64,000 nt of DNA, from the NCBI RefSeq assembly GCF_030209175.1, contig NZ_JARVSM010000001.1, positions 1,984,001 to 2,048,000 of the forward strand, in the 5' to 3' direction. Origin of the DNA: Pseudomonas sp. efr-133-TYG-5 (GTDB lineage Bacteria > Pseudomonadota > Gammaproteobacteria > Pseudomonadales > Pseudomonadaceae). The notes under the pieces were generated by a model. The model was not told the origin of the DNA. It did no database searches and saw nothing but the letters and a program-made list of their open reading frames with translations. A program made the translations under genes and the position numbers. Shown in pieces: positions 36,073 through 44,866 of the stretch. How positions within the stretch are numbered: position 1 is the stretch's first letter; each line of letters opens with the position of its first letter.

Positions 36073-36199
36073 GATCGTTCCCACGCTCTGTGTGGGAACG
36101 ATCAAAAACCTGTGGGAGCGAGCTTGCTCGCGAATGCGGCCTGACAATCAACATCAATGTTGAATGTGACGGCCTCTTCGCGAGCAAGCTCGCTCCCAC
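36073..36199. repeat. Terminator-like hairpin and REP doublet after bglX
   Basis: GATCGTTCCCAC-GCTCTGT-GTGGGAACGATC at 36073-36103 is a perfect stem, followed by two inverted REP units at 36111-36139 and about 36173-36199 (GGGAGCGAGCTTGCTCGCGA and its inverse). Separates convergent bglX and clsB. Confidence 0.85.
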
Positions 36200-36219
36200 C
36201 GTTGTTTTGGGTGCGGTAA

Positions 36220-37377
36220 CTATCCGCGACGATCGAGCAGGTTGACCACCAGGCGATCCACCCAGCCCCAGATCCGCTGCTTGATCCGCCGCCACAACGG
36301 CCGGCGCTGCCATTCCTCCAGGCTCACCTGCTGACTCAGGGCGAAATCGCTCTCGAAACTCGCCACCACCGCCGCCGTCAGTTGCGGGTCCAGCGCCTCC
36401 AGATTCGCTTCCAGGTTGAAGCGCAGGTTCCAGTGATCGAAATTGCACGAGCCGATGCTCACCCAATCGTCCACCAGGACCATTTTCAGGTGCAGGAAAC
36501 ACGGCTGGTATTCGTAGATCTTCACCCCGGCCTTGAGCAGGCGCGGGTAGTAGCGATGGCCGGCGTAACGTACCGACGGGTGATCGGTGCGCGGCCCGGT
36601 CAGCAACAGGCGCACGTCGATGCCCCGGGCGGCGGCCTTGCGCAGGGAGCGGCGGATGTTCCAGGTCGGCAGGAAGTACGGCGTCGCCAGCCAGATCCGC
36701 TGCTGGCCGCTGTTCAGCGCGCGGAGCAGCGATTGCAGAATGTCGCGATGCTGGCGCGCGTCGGCATAGGCCACCCGGCCCATGCCCTGCCCCGTGTCCG
36801 GCACCCGTGGCAGACGCGGCAGGCCGAAATTGGCCGAGGGTTTCCAGGCCCGGCGATGGCGGTTGGCGATCCACTGGCGGTCGAACAGCAACTGCCAGTC
36901 GAGCACCAGCGGCCCGGTGATGTGCACCATGACTTCGTGCCATTCGCTGGTGGCGTGGCCCGGCGTCCAGAACTCGTCGGTGACGCCGGTGCCGCCCACC
37001 ACCGCCAGACGCTGGTCGACCAGCAACAGCTTGCGGTGGTCACGATAGAAATTGCCGACCCAGCGCCGCCAGCTCAGGCGGTTGTAGAAGCGCAGCTCGA
37101 CCCCGGCGAGAGTCAGGCGCTGGCGCAGCGTCAGGGTGAAGGCAAGGCTGCCGTAATCATCGAACAGGCAACGCACGCGCACGCCGCGTTCCGCCGCCAG
37201 CACCAGCGCCTGGACGATGGTTTCGGCGCAGGCCCCGGCCTCCACCAGATACAACTCCAGCTCGATCTGCTCGCGGGCCTGGGCAATCTCCGCGAGCATG
37301 CGCGGAAAGAATTGCGGGCCGTCGATCAATAGCTCGAAGCGGTTGCCATCACGCCACGGAAACACCGCGCCGCGCAT
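36220..37377 (-). CDS. clsB: Cardiolipin synthase ClsB-type phosphatidyltransferase
   Basis: 385 residues with two HKD motifs: RDHRKLLLVDQRLAVVGG (first; H-x-K) and FLHLKMVLVDDWVSIGSCNFD region (second; here H-x-K with shortened spacing). No N-terminal membrane helices, as in ClsB/YbhO. It joins phosphatidyl groups to make cardiolipin or phosphatidylglycerol. Starts one base before the end of the YceI stop spacing (TGA-C-ATG), so coupled to it. Confidence 0.87.
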   Translation of the reverse strand: MRGAVFPWRDGNRFELLIDGPQFFPRMLAEIAQAREQIELELYLVEAGACAETIVQALVLAAERGVRVRCLFDDYGSLAFTLTLRQRLTLAGVELRFYNRLSWRRWVGNFYRDHRKLLLVDQRLAVVGGTGVTDEFWTPGHATSEWHEVMVHITGPLVLDWQLLFDRQWIANRHRRAWKPSANFGLPRLPRVPDTGQGMGRVAYADARQHRDILQSLLRALNSGQQRIWLATPYFLPTWNIRRSLRKAAARGIDVRLLLTGPRTDHPSVRYAGHRYYPRLLKAGVKIYEYQPCFLHLKMVLVDDWVSIGSCNFDHWNLRFNLEANLEALDPQLTAAVVASFESDFALSQQVSLEEWQRRPLWRRIKQRIWGWVDRLVVNLLDRRG

Positions 37378-37378
37378 G

Positions 37379-37969
37379 TCAGCGCGCCGTGAAGATCAGC
37401 ACCGCACCCACCGGCACCGACAGACTGATGGCCGACAGACCGGCCAGGTTGCGCAGGTTTTCCAGCCCCGGCAGCAGCGCGAAATCCTCGGCGTTGATCA
37501 CCAGCGGCTCCAGCGTCACCACTTGAAAGCGCCGGTCATCCAGGCGGGTGGCGAGCAGTTCGGCCGGGTATTCGTGCTGTTTGCCGTGCAGGTTGACGGT
37601 CAGCGGCAGGCGCAACTCCAGCTGTGCGCCCGGGGCCAGATCGTTGATCGGGCGCAGGTCGATCCGGGTGCTGATGGTCGCCGTGGGGAACTGCTCGATC
37701 TGGAACAGCTCCTTGCGCATGCGCTCGTCCCGCAGCGGGATGCCACTGTTGATCGAGTCCAGCTCGACTTCGACTTCGGCGCGCCCGTCCGGATCGACCT
37801 TGCCGTGCAGCACCAGAAAGCGCTGCACTTCCGAGACATGGGCATTTTTCGTACTGACGAACGACAGCCGCGACGACTCGCCGTCCAGATACCAGTTGGC
37901 CTGGGCCGGCAGCGCGGCGGCGCCCAGCAGCAGGCCGGTACAAGCGGTGTAAAGGAAGCGGTTGAACAT
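37379..37969 (-). CDS. YceI-family periplasmic protein
   Basis: 196 residues, signal peptide ending LPAQA then NWYLDGESSRLSFVSTKNAH. The YceI beta-barrel-type lipocalin fold binds polyisoprenoids in known members. Regular pattern VEVELDSINSGIPLRDERM fits the family. It is immediately upstream of clsB in the same operon. Confidence 0.88.
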   Translation of the reverse strand: MFNRFLYTACTGLLLGAAALPAQANWYLDGESSRLSFVSTKNAHVSEVQRFLVLHGKVDPDGRAEVEVELDSINSGIPLRDERMRKELFQIEQFPTATISTRIDLRPINDLAPGAQLELRLPLTVNLHGKQHEYPAELLATRLDDRRFQVVTLEPLVINAEDFALLPGLENLRNLAGLSAISLSVPVGAVLIFTAR

Positions 37970-38343
37970 TGCAGACTCATGGGGCGAATAAACCTGAGCC
38001 GAACCTTAACCGCCACTGGCGTTATTGCAAACTGTCCGTCACCACTTGTTTTCCCTCTTGTGGCGCGAGAGCCTGCCGCCGCACAACTGAACTGACGGCG
38101 TGAACTCTGCGCTGACCGTCAGCCAGGCGTGCGCCTGGAAGGCTCGGGGGCCGCTTCGCAGTCCGGCACAAGCAGGCGCCCGGGCTAGATCAGTGCTTGC
38201 CGGACGTCGCCAATGGTCACCCGCCAGGCTGTTCAGGTGCAGGCTTCGCCCCCATTCCACCGGCGCCTGATCCATCGGCCAGTGCCGCGCCCTGCTGCCT
38301 ACCAGTCGGCCCTTGGCATGGATCGGCAGCTGGAACCTAAAGC
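37970..38343. other. Intergenic stretch without a supported gene
   Basis: About 370 bases. An open frame at 38039-38383 (-) has no recognisable domain and overlaps the next gene in another frame; no ribosome site. No hairpin or tRNA seen. Confidence 0.5.
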
Positions 38344-38646
38344 TCAGGGTTGCAGGCGACAGCCCGGGCGTTCGCCCTGCCACTGGGCGCTGTTGCTGCG
38401 GCCCATGCCGCTGGCGGTGACCCGTTTTTGCCTGCGGTCATCGCTCAGTTCGCTGGGCAGCCACTGCTTCACATAGCCCCGACAATACTCGGCATCGTTG
38501 TTCATCACGTAACGACACGAACAATATTCCTTGGCGGTGTAGGCGCTGATGATGTCCGGAAAAGCCCACAGATTCTCGCGTTCGAGCCAGCCCCAGCCCA
38601 CCAGCACGGCCAGCAGCACCAGCAGGATTCGTCTGCCCATTTTCAT
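38344..38646 (-). CDS. Small membrane-anchored hypothetical protein
   Basis: 100 residues. One N-terminal membrane helix (ILLVLLAVLVGWGWL) then a soluble part with four Cys within 25 residues (EYCSCRYVMNNDAEYCRGYV), probably periplasmic and disulphide-bonded. Its ATG overlaps the serine-hydrolase stop as ATGA, so it is made with that enzyme. Family not recognised; likely an accessory protein. Confidence 0.72.
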   Translation of the reverse strand: MKMGRRILLVLLAVLVGWGWLERENLWAFPDIISAYTAKEYCSCRYVMNNDAEYCRGYVKQWLPSELSDDRRQKRVTASGMGRSNSAQWQGERPGCRLQP

Positions 38647-39722
38647 GGCCGCAGCGCCGCCAGCACGCGCCTGAGCAATTCGTTGTGGCGATAGCTGCCG
38701 TCGCGGTCATCGCCGTAGCGCACGATCAGCAGTTTCTCGCTCGGGATCACGTACAGCGCCTGGCCCCAGTGGCCGAGGGCAGCGAAGGTGTCGGGCGGTG
38801 CGTCGGGCCACGGAGAAGCGTCGCCAGCCATCGGCCGATTGAGCCACCACTGGCCACCCGGCACCGCTTCGTCCTGATTCGCCTTGTAGCCGGCGAAGGG
38901 CTGGCGATTGAACGCGACCCAATCCTTGGGTAACAGCTGCCGGTCATGCCAGCGACCGTCTCGCGCCATCAGCAGCCCGACTCGCGCCAGATCCCGCGCC
39001 GTCATGTAGGCGTAGGAAGAGGCGACGAAGGTGCCCGTGGCATCGGTTTCCCAGGTGGCACTGCGAATGCCCAGCGGTTCGAAAAGCGCTGCCCACGGAT
39101 AGTCGGGATAGTGCTGCGGGCCGACCATGGTTTTCAGCGCCGCGGCCAACAGATTGCTGTCGCCGCTGGAATAGCGAAACGCCTGACCCGCTGGCGCGTA
39201 GCTGTCGTGATCGGCGGTGAACGCCGCCATGTCGCGGTGACCGCGGGTGTAGAGCATGGCCACCACCGAGGATTTCAGCGGGGCGTATTCGTAGTCTTCC
39301 TGCCAGTCGAGGCCCGAGGCCCAGTGCAGCAGATCCTTGATCGTGACGGTCGGGTGTTTTTCCAGCGCCGGGTAAAACTTCGCGGCCGGATCATCGAGCT
39401 GGAACAAGCCCTCGCCGTACGCCACGCCGAGCACCGTGGCCATCAGGCTTTTGCTGATCGACCAGATCAGGTGCGGGGTGTCGGCGCTGGTCGCCGCGGC
39501 GTAGCGTTCGTAGACGATCTGGCCGTCGCGGATCACCAGCAAGGCATCGGTGCGGATGCCCTGGCGGGTGTTGTCGTCGCGGGTCGGGAAGGCATAGGCC
39601 GTCAGTGCAGCGACGGCCGGGCCGGTGAGTTGCGGGCCGCTCGGCCATTGTTCGCCCGGCCACTGTTCGGCCTGAACCGTGAAGCTGATCAGCAGCAGAA
39701 ACAGCGACAGGCCTTTGCGCAT
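38643..39722 (-). CDS. Serine hydrolase, class C beta-lactamase-like fold
   Basis: 359 residues from ATG 39722; signal peptide (LFLLLISFTVQA). Active-site Ser in SISKSLMATVLG (S-x-x-K), then the YSSGDSN (Y-x-S/N region) and the C-terminal HWGQALYVI (H-x-G, the KTG equivalent). Family of esterases/peptidases, not necessarily resistance enzymes. Coupled to a small Cys-rich membrane protein. Confidence 0.87.
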   Translation of the reverse strand: MRKGLSLFLLLISFTVQAEQWPGEQWPSGPQLTGPAVAALTAYAFPTRDDNTRQGIRTDALLVIRDGQIVYERYAAATSADTPHLIWSISKSLMATVLGVAYGEGLFQLDDPAAKFYPALEKHPTVTIKDLLHWASGLDWQEDYEYAPLKSSVVAMLYTRGHRDMAAFTADHDSYAPAGQAFRYSSGDSNLLAAALKTMVGPQHYPDYPWAALFEPLGIRSATWETDATGTFVASSYAYMTARDLARVGLLMARDGRWHDRQLLPKDWVAFNRQPFAGYKANQDEAVPGGQWWLNRPMAGDASPWPDAPPDTFAALGHWGQALYVIPSEKLLIVRYGDDRDGSYRHNELLRRVLAALRP

Positions 39723-39800
39723 GGTGAGGGCTCTTGGGAAGAACCTGCTGAGGGTAGTCAGGGTTGATGACAAATTCGAGATGTTGGCTGCCCATGAGAT

Positions 39801-39898
39801 CGCCATCGCTGGCAAGCCAGCTCCCACAGTGTCCTTGGTATGCAGACAACCTGCGGCAATCCTCTGATCCTGTGGGAGCGAGCCTGCTCGCGAAGGGG
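39801..39898. repeat. REP-like pair upstream of serine hydrolase
   Basis: CGCCATCGCTGGCAAGCCAG (39801-39820) and GGGAGCGAGCCTGCTCGCGA (39874-39893); the second is a well-conserved REP unit. Between the serine-hydrolase and acyl-CoA dehydrogenase-like genes. Confidence 0.65.
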
Positions 39899-39902
39899 CC
39901 CG

Positions 39903-40781
39903 TCAGTTCACCGCCAAAGCCTTGGCCAGACGTTTGGCCCGCGCGCCGGCGGCCATCTGCATGACCGCTTGATCGCGTTGCCACATCGTCGCCCATTCTG
40001 GGTTGCCGTCGCGCAATGCCTGATCCACTTCCGGTTTGAGCCCGTCGAACTGCGCAAACAATCCGCCGAGCAAGACATGCCCGGCGGGATTGTTCGGCGG
40101 CTGGCGACTGACTTCCGCGCAACCGGCCAACAGCGCCAGCAAGCGCAATTGCAACGGCTGCGGCCAGCCGCTGTCCTGACCGACGCCATACAGCCACGCG
40201 GTCATGGCGCTGAGCACATAGACATCCTCGAGGGTGCGGAACGGCTTCACATAGGCATCCCAACCGTCTCCGGCGAGCAATTCGCACAAGGCGCTATCGA
40301 GCTGCAGGCGACCGTGACTGACGTCCGGCATCAACGGCAGCGCCGGGAGTTTTTCCACGCGTACGCCGGGTTCACCGGGATACACCACGGCCAGGCTCAG
40401 GCGCGGAGTTTGCCCGGGCTCCTCGCTGCGTGCAGCGACCAGCAGCCAGTCCGCGGCATCACCGGCGGTGACGAAATCCTTTTGCCCGGTGAGACGCAGA
40501 TCCGTCAGCCGGGTGTGCATGTCCGCCGGGCGCAGGCTGCGCTGCTCGGTCGCACACAACGCACCGAGGCTCGGCGGCGCGCTCGGCCAAAGCATGCGCA
40601 ACGCCGCCTGATAACCCACCAGAAACGCCAGCCCCGGCGTCGCCATTTGCCGCCCTCCCGCCACCGCCAGTTCGAACGGCGTCACGCTGCCCAGTTGATG
40701 CAGCAACGTGGCGAAGCCCTCCGCCAGATCGGCAACAGCGGGCAGGCGTTCGCGGCATTCAAGCAGGGTCGACCAGGTCAT
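39903..40781 (-). CDS. Acyl-CoA dehydrogenase-like protein
   Basis: 292 residues from ATG 40781, chosen for the GAGGAGCC ribosome site; upstream ATGs at 40805 and a start at 40823 are possible. It resembles the ACAD fold (TPFELAVAGGRQMATPGLAF, LTDLRLTGQKDFVTAGDAAD), but is about 90 residues shorter than usual and no clear catalytic Glu region is visible. It is divergent from olsB-olsA, a conserved-looking neighbour in pseudomonads, and may affect acyl supply. Activity uncertain. Confidence 0.7.
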   Translation of the reverse strand: MTWSTLLECRERLPAVADLAEGFATLLHQLGSVTPFELAVAGGRQMATPGLAFLVGYQAALRMLWPSAPPSLGALCATEQRSLRPADMHTRLTDLRLTGQKDFVTAGDAADWLLVAARSEEPGQTPRLSLAVVYPGEPGVRVEKLPALPLMPDVSHGRLQLDSALCELLAGDGWDAYVKPFRTLEDVYVLSAMTAWLYGVGQDSGWPQPLQLRLLALLAGCAEVSRQPPNNPAGHVLLGGLFAQFDGLKPEVDQALRDGNPEWATMWQRDQAVMQMAAGARAKRLAKALAVN

Positions 40782-40934
40782 CAGAGGCTCCTCGTGGGCT
40801 GTCATATAAGCATCACCAAACATTCATGGCGATGACACCGGGGCTACATAGCCTGACTTTGCCCAACATGGCTGCATAAAGAAAGTCGATCGGCTGCAAC
40901 CCACGACGGGTTCAAGGCCCGTACGGAGATTCAA

Positions 40935-41690
40935 ATGACTCAGATCGCCCGCATCAGCGACACCGGCAATGAACGCCGCCTGCAAGCCGAACGCCTGATC
41001 GGCGCCGAGGCCCTGCAGCAAGCCCAGGCCTTGCGCTTCAACGTGTTCAGCGGCGAGTTCAACGCCAAGCTGAAAGGCGCCGAGCTGGGTCTGGACATGG
41101 ATGACTATGATGTTCACTGCAGCCACATCGGCGTGCGTGACCTGAACACCGGGCGCCTGGTGGCGACCACCCGCCTGCTCGATCACACCGCCGCCAGCAG
41201 CCTCGGCAAGTTCTACAGCGAAGAAGAATTCAGCCTGCACGGCCTCGCCCATCTGCAAGGCCCGATCCTGGAAATCGGCCGTACCTGCGTCGACCCGGCC
41301 TACCGCAATGGCGGCACCATCGCCGTGCTCTGGGGCGAACTGGCCGAAGTCCTGAACCAGGGCGGCTACAGCTACCTGATGGGCTGCGCGAGCATCCCGA
41401 TGCAGGACGGCGGCATTCAGGCCCACGCGATCATGCAGCGTCTGCGTGAACGCTACCTGTGCACCGAACACCTGCGCGCCGAACCGAAGAATCCGTTGCC
41501 GACCCTGGATATTCCGTCGAACGTGATCGCCGAGATGCCGCCGCTGCTCAAGGCCTACATGCGCCTGGGCGCGAAAATTTGCGGCGAGCCGTGCTGGGAC
41601 GAAGACTTCCAGGTCGCCGACGTGTTCATCCTGCTCAAGCGCGACGAACTCTGCCCGCGCTACGCCAAGCACTTCAAGGCGGCGGTGTGA
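40935..41690 (+). CDS. olsB: L-ornithine N(alpha)-acyltransferase OlsB
   Basis: 251 residues. GNAT/hemolysin-like fold: [35 protein letters not shown], then [18 protein letters not shown] and [16 protein letters not shown]. Transfers a 3-hydroxyacyl chain from ACP to ornithine, making lyso-ornithine lipid, usually when phosphate is low. Its stop overlaps olsA as TGATG. Confidence 0.9.
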   Translation: MTQIARISDTGNERRLQAERLIGAEALQQAQALRFNVFSGEFNAKLKGAELGLDMDDYDVHCSHIGVRDLNTGRLVATTRLLDHTAASSLGKFYSEEEFSLHGLAHLQGPILEIGRTCVDPAYRNGGTIAVLWGELAEVLNQGGYSYLMGCASIPMQDGGIQAHAIMQRLRERYLCTEHLRAEPKNPLPTLDIPSNVIAEMPPLLKAYMRLGAKICGEPCWDEDFQVADVFILLKRDELCPRYAKHFKAAV

Positions 41691-42484
41691 TGAGCCGGCT
41701 GCGGGTGTACGCGCGGATCGCGCGAGTGCTGCTGGTGGTGACGCTGGGCCTGAGCATGGCCAGTGTCTTCGGCGTGTTCGAACGCCTGGGCCTGGCGCAT
41801 TCGATGCAACGTCGGCAGCGCTGGTCGCGGTTCTTCATGGCGCGCCTGAGCAATGCCCTGCCCTTTCGCGTGACCGTGCACGGCGAGCTGCCGAAGCAGC
41901 CGATGCTGTGGGTCAGCAACCATGTGTCGTGGACCGACATTCCGCTGCTGGGCATGCTCACGCCGCTGTCGTTTCTGTCCAAGGCCGAAGTGCGCACCTG
42001 GCCGGTGGCCGGTTGGCTGGCGGCGAAGGCCGGCAGCCTGTTTATCCGTCGCGGCTCGGGCGACAGCCAGTTGATCCGCAAACAGATGACCCGGCACCTG
42101 CAAAGCGCCCATCCGCTGCTGATGTTCCCCGAAGGCACCACCACCGATGGCCGCTCGCTGCGCACCTTTCACGGGCGCCTGCTGTCGGCGGCGATCGATT
42201 CCGAGGTGATGCTGCAACCGGTGGCGATCCGCTATCTGCGCAACGGGGAAATCGATGCGCTGGCACCGTTCATTGGCGAGGACGATCTGCTCTCGCACCT
42301 GATGCGCCTGTTCAGCAATGACTGTGGCGATGTCGAAGTGCACCTGCTCAAGCCGATCCCCTGCCAGGGCCGGGAGCGCGCGGCACTGGCGTTCGACGCA
42401 CAGCAGGCGGTGCAGAAGGCGTTGTTCGGTGATGTGGCCAGACCGGCCGAGCCACGCCGTACGGGCGAACTGATCGCTGCCTGA
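41690..42484 (+). CDS. olsA: Lyso-ornithine lipid O-acyltransferase OlsA (PlsC family)
   Basis: 264 residues. One N-terminal membrane helix; PlsC motifs NHVSWTDI (H-x4-D), RRGSGDSQLIRKQM and FPEGTTTDG. Adds the second acyl chain to lyso-ornithine lipid. Coupled to olsB by overlapping stop/start. An REP pair follows. Confidence 0.88.
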   Translation: MSRLRVYARIARVLLVVTLGLSMASVFGVFERLGLAHSMQRRQRWSRFFMARLSNALPFRVTVHGELPKQPMLWVSNHVSWTDIPLLGMLTPLSFLSKAEVRTWPVAGWLAAKAGSLFIRRGSGDSQLIRKQMTRHLQSAHPLLMFPEGTTTDGRSLRTFHGRLLSAAIDSEVMLQPVAIRYLRNGEIDALAPFIGEDDLLSHLMRLFSNDCGDVEVHLLKPIPCQGRERAALAFDAQQAVQKALFGDVARPAEPRRTGELIAA

Positions 42485-42498
42485 AACCCCCATCCCCC

Positions 42499-42589
42499 TG
42501 TGGGAGCGGGCTTGCTCGCGAATGCGGTCTGTCATTCACTATCGATGTTGTCTGACAGGACGCCTTCGCGAGCAAGCTCGCTCCCACAT
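42499..42589. repeat. REP doublet
   Basis: Inverted units at 42499-42527 and 42561-42589 (GGGAGCGGGCTTGCTCGCGA and CGCGAGCAAGCTCGCTCCCA), between convergent olsA and acpH. Confidence 0.85.
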
Positions 42590-42595
42590 TGGTTT

Positions 42596-43174
42596 TTATG
42601 TCGTTGACGGTTTTTGCGCGAAGTTTTGGAGCTGCGGATAGAACAAGCGGAAATCCTCACTCAGCGGCTCATACAAGCGCCGCAACTCCTGCATCGCCCC
42701 CGCCAACTCCTCAGGCTTGCTCAGGCGCCGGGAAATCCCGCGCAGCACCTGATCCAGTACTTCGAATTCCTGATACGAACCCAACCAGTCATTGGCCACC
42801 ATGTGCGGGGCGATTTTCGCCAGACGTTCGGGCAACTGCCGTTCATTGGACAGCACGCGGTAAACGTCGCGGGTGAAATGCTCCAATGGCCGGTCGGCGT
42901 ACAACTGCCAGTCCCGGGCCAGGCAATGGTCGAAGAACACGTCGAGGACGATGCCCGCGTAACGGCGGCGGGTCTCGGTGAAACGCCCCAGGGCTATGTC
43001 CACCAAGGGATGGCGATCGGTGAACACGTCGATCTGCCGGTGCAACTGGATCGCGGCCTCGATCTCCGGGGCGAACCGGCCTTGCAGCCGCCCTTTGACG
43101 AAATCGCCATACAGACTGCCGAGCAGTTGACCGGGGCGCTGGCCACCGAGGTGCAAATGTGCGAGATAGTTCAT
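42596..43174 (-). CDS. acpH: ACP phosphodiesterase
   Basis: 192 residues, starting MNYLAHLHLG as in E. coli AcpH. HD-like metal ligands in SLYGDFVKGR, IQLHRQIDVFTDRHP and VFFDHCLARDW. Removes the phosphopantetheine arm from acyl carrier protein. Monocistronic. Confidence 0.88.
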   Translation of the reverse strand: MNYLAHLHLGGQRPGQLLGSLYGDFVKGRLQGRFAPEIEAAIQLHRQIDVFTDRHPLVDIALGRFTETRRRYAGIVLDVFFDHCLARDWQLYADRPLEHFTRDVYRVLSNERQLPERLAKIAPHMVANDWLGSYQEFEVLDQVLRGISRRLSKPEELAGAMQELRRLYEPLSEDFRLFYPQLQNFAQKPSTT

Positions 43175-43230
43175 GGGCGCAGCTTAGCACCGCGCCCACG
43201 CTTGTTTACACTCAACGTATCGTTATAACC

Positions 43231-43280
43231 CGATATACCGATTTATGCGTCCGTCAGATCGAATTCATATTGGTATATCG
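43231..43280. promoter_or_regulatory. Candidate operator upstream of ArsR-family gene
   Basis: Perfect inverted arms CGATATACC (43231-43239) and GGTATATCG (43272-43280), 32 bases apart. A direct repeat TACCGATTTA is also present (43235-43244 and 43286-43295). Probably bound by the regulator at 43346. Confidence 0.6.
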
Positions 43281-43345
43281 CGAAGTACCGATTTAAAGTT
43301 CGCCTCATCGCGATATAGCGCTACACACATCACGAGCCCAAAGCC

Positions 43346-43666
43346 ATGAACCTCGACCTCGACGAAATAATAAAAGCCCTGGCGCATCCAGTACGGCGAG
43401 ACATCCTCATCTGGCTGAAAGACCCCAAAGCCGAGTTTCCGCAACAGATCCACAACCACGAGTACGGCATCTGCGCCGGGCAGATCGATCAGCGCTGCGG
43501 CCTGTCGCAGTCGACCGTCTCCGCGCACCTGGCGACGCTGCAACGCGCCGGCCTGATCAGCAGCCAGAAAGCTGGCCAGTGGCACTTCTTCAAACGCAAC
43601 GAGGACGTGATCCAGGCGTTCCTCGACGCCATCGTCAAGGAGCTCAGCGCTCCCACAAGGAATTGA
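43346..43666 (+). CDS. ArsR-family helix-turn-helix regulator
   Basis: 106 residues. Winged helix LDEIIKALAHPVRRDILIWL and CGLSQSTVSAHLATLQRAGL, then SQKAGQWHFFKRNEDVI. No metal-binding Cys pair seen, so probably senses an organic or redox signal. It is 5 bases from the MFS gene and represses this three-gene set (inference). Confidence 0.9.
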   Translation: MNLDLDEIIKALAHPVRRDILIWLKDPKAEFPQQIHNHEYGICAGQIDQRCGLSQSTVSAHLATLQRAGLISSQKAGQWHFFKRNEDVIQAFLDAIVKELSAPTRN

Positions 43667-43670
43667 TCCA

Positions 43671-44837
43671 ATGCCCCTCTCGCTCCTCATCCTGGCCTTG
43701 AGCGCCTTCGCCATCGGCACTACCGAGTTCGTCATCATGGGCCTGCTGCCCGATGTGGCGGCGGATCTCGGCGTGTCGATTCCCGGCGCCGGCTGGCTGG
43801 TGACCGGTTACGCCCTGGGCGTGGCCATCGGTGCGCCGTTCATGGCACTGGCCACCGCCAGGCTGCCGCGCAAGGCCGCACTGGTCGCGTTGATGGGCAT
43901 CTTCATTATCGGCAACCTGCTCTGCGCCATTGCCAGTGACTACAACGTGCTGATGTTCGCCCGGGTCGTCACTGCGCTGTGCCACGGCGCGTTCTTCGGC
44001 ATCGGTTCGGTAGTCGCGGCCGACCTGGTTGCGCCGAACAAGCGCGCGTCCGCCGTGGCGCTGATGTTCACCGGCCTGACCCTGGCCAACGTCCTCGGCG
44101 TGCCGCTGGGCACCGCGCTGGGCCAGGAAGCCGGCTGGCGCTCGACCTTCTGGGCGGTGACCGTGATCGGCGTGATTGCCCTGTTCGGCCTGATCCGTTT
44201 CCTGCCGGCCAAGCGTGACGAGGAAAAACTCGACATGCGCGCCGAACTCGCCGCCCTCAAGGGTGCCGGCATCTGGCTGTCGCTGAGCATGACCGCGCTG
44301 TTCGCCGCCTCGGTATTCACCCTGTTCACTTACGTTGCGCCGCTGCTGGGCGATGTCACGGGGGTCTCGCCCCGTGGCGTGACCTGGACGCTGATGCTCA
44401 TCGGCCTGGGTCTGACCGTCGGCAACATCCTCGGCGGCAAACTGGCTGACAAAGGCCTGGCCGCGACGCTGATCGGCGTGTTCATCGCGATGGCCGTGAC
44501 CTCCACGGTACTGACCTGGACCAGCATCGCGCTGATCCCCACCGAGATCACCCTGTTCCTCTGGGCCACCGCGTGTTTCGCCGCCGTGCCGGCCCTGCAA
44601 GTGAACGTCGTGACCTACGGCCAGGCCGCACCGAACCTGGTGTCGACCCTGAACATCGGCGCCTTCAACATCGGCAACGCCCTCGGCGCCTGGGTCGGCG
44701 GCAGCGTCATCGCCCACGGCTTCGGCCTGACCAGCGTGCCCCTCGCGGCGGCCGCACTGGCGGTGCTGGCACTGCTGGTGACCCTGATCACTTTCCGTCA
44801 GAACGGCGATGCCGGGCTGGCTCCTGCTACCAATTGA
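43671..44837 (+). CDS. MFS transporter, DHA1 family
   Basis: 388 residues, 12 membrane helices. Opens LLILALSAFAIGTTEFVIMG, the AraJ/YdhP-like DHA1 signature. Probably a drug or small-molecule exporter. Between the ArsR regulator and alkene reductase genes. Confidence 0.9.
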   Translation: MPLSLLILALSAFAIGTTEFVIMGLLPDVAADLGVSIPGAGWLVTGYALGVAIGAPFMALATARLPRKAALVALMGIFIIGNLLCAIASDYNVLMFARVVTALCHGAFFGIGSVVAADLVAPNKRASAVALMFTGLTLANVLGVPLGTALGQEAGWRSTFWAVTVIGVIALFGLIRFLPAKRDEEKLDMRAELAALKGAGIWLSLSMTALFAASVFTLFTYVAPLLGDVTGVSPRGVTWTLMLIGLGLTVGNILGGKLADKGLAATLIGVFIAMAVTSTVLTWTSIALIPTEITLFLWATACFAAVPALQVNVVTYGQAAPNLVSTLNIGAFNIGNALGAWVGGSVIAHGFGLTSVPLAAAALAVLALLVTLITFRQNGDAGLAPATN

Positions 44838-44866
44838 TTAACTGTTAACGTACGAGGGTTGTAGAC

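Noticed and set aside
33304..36147. 947-codon - strand frame opposite bglX
   Set aside because: Shadow of bglX; no motif, Val/Gly/His-rich; bglX has full GH3 signatures.
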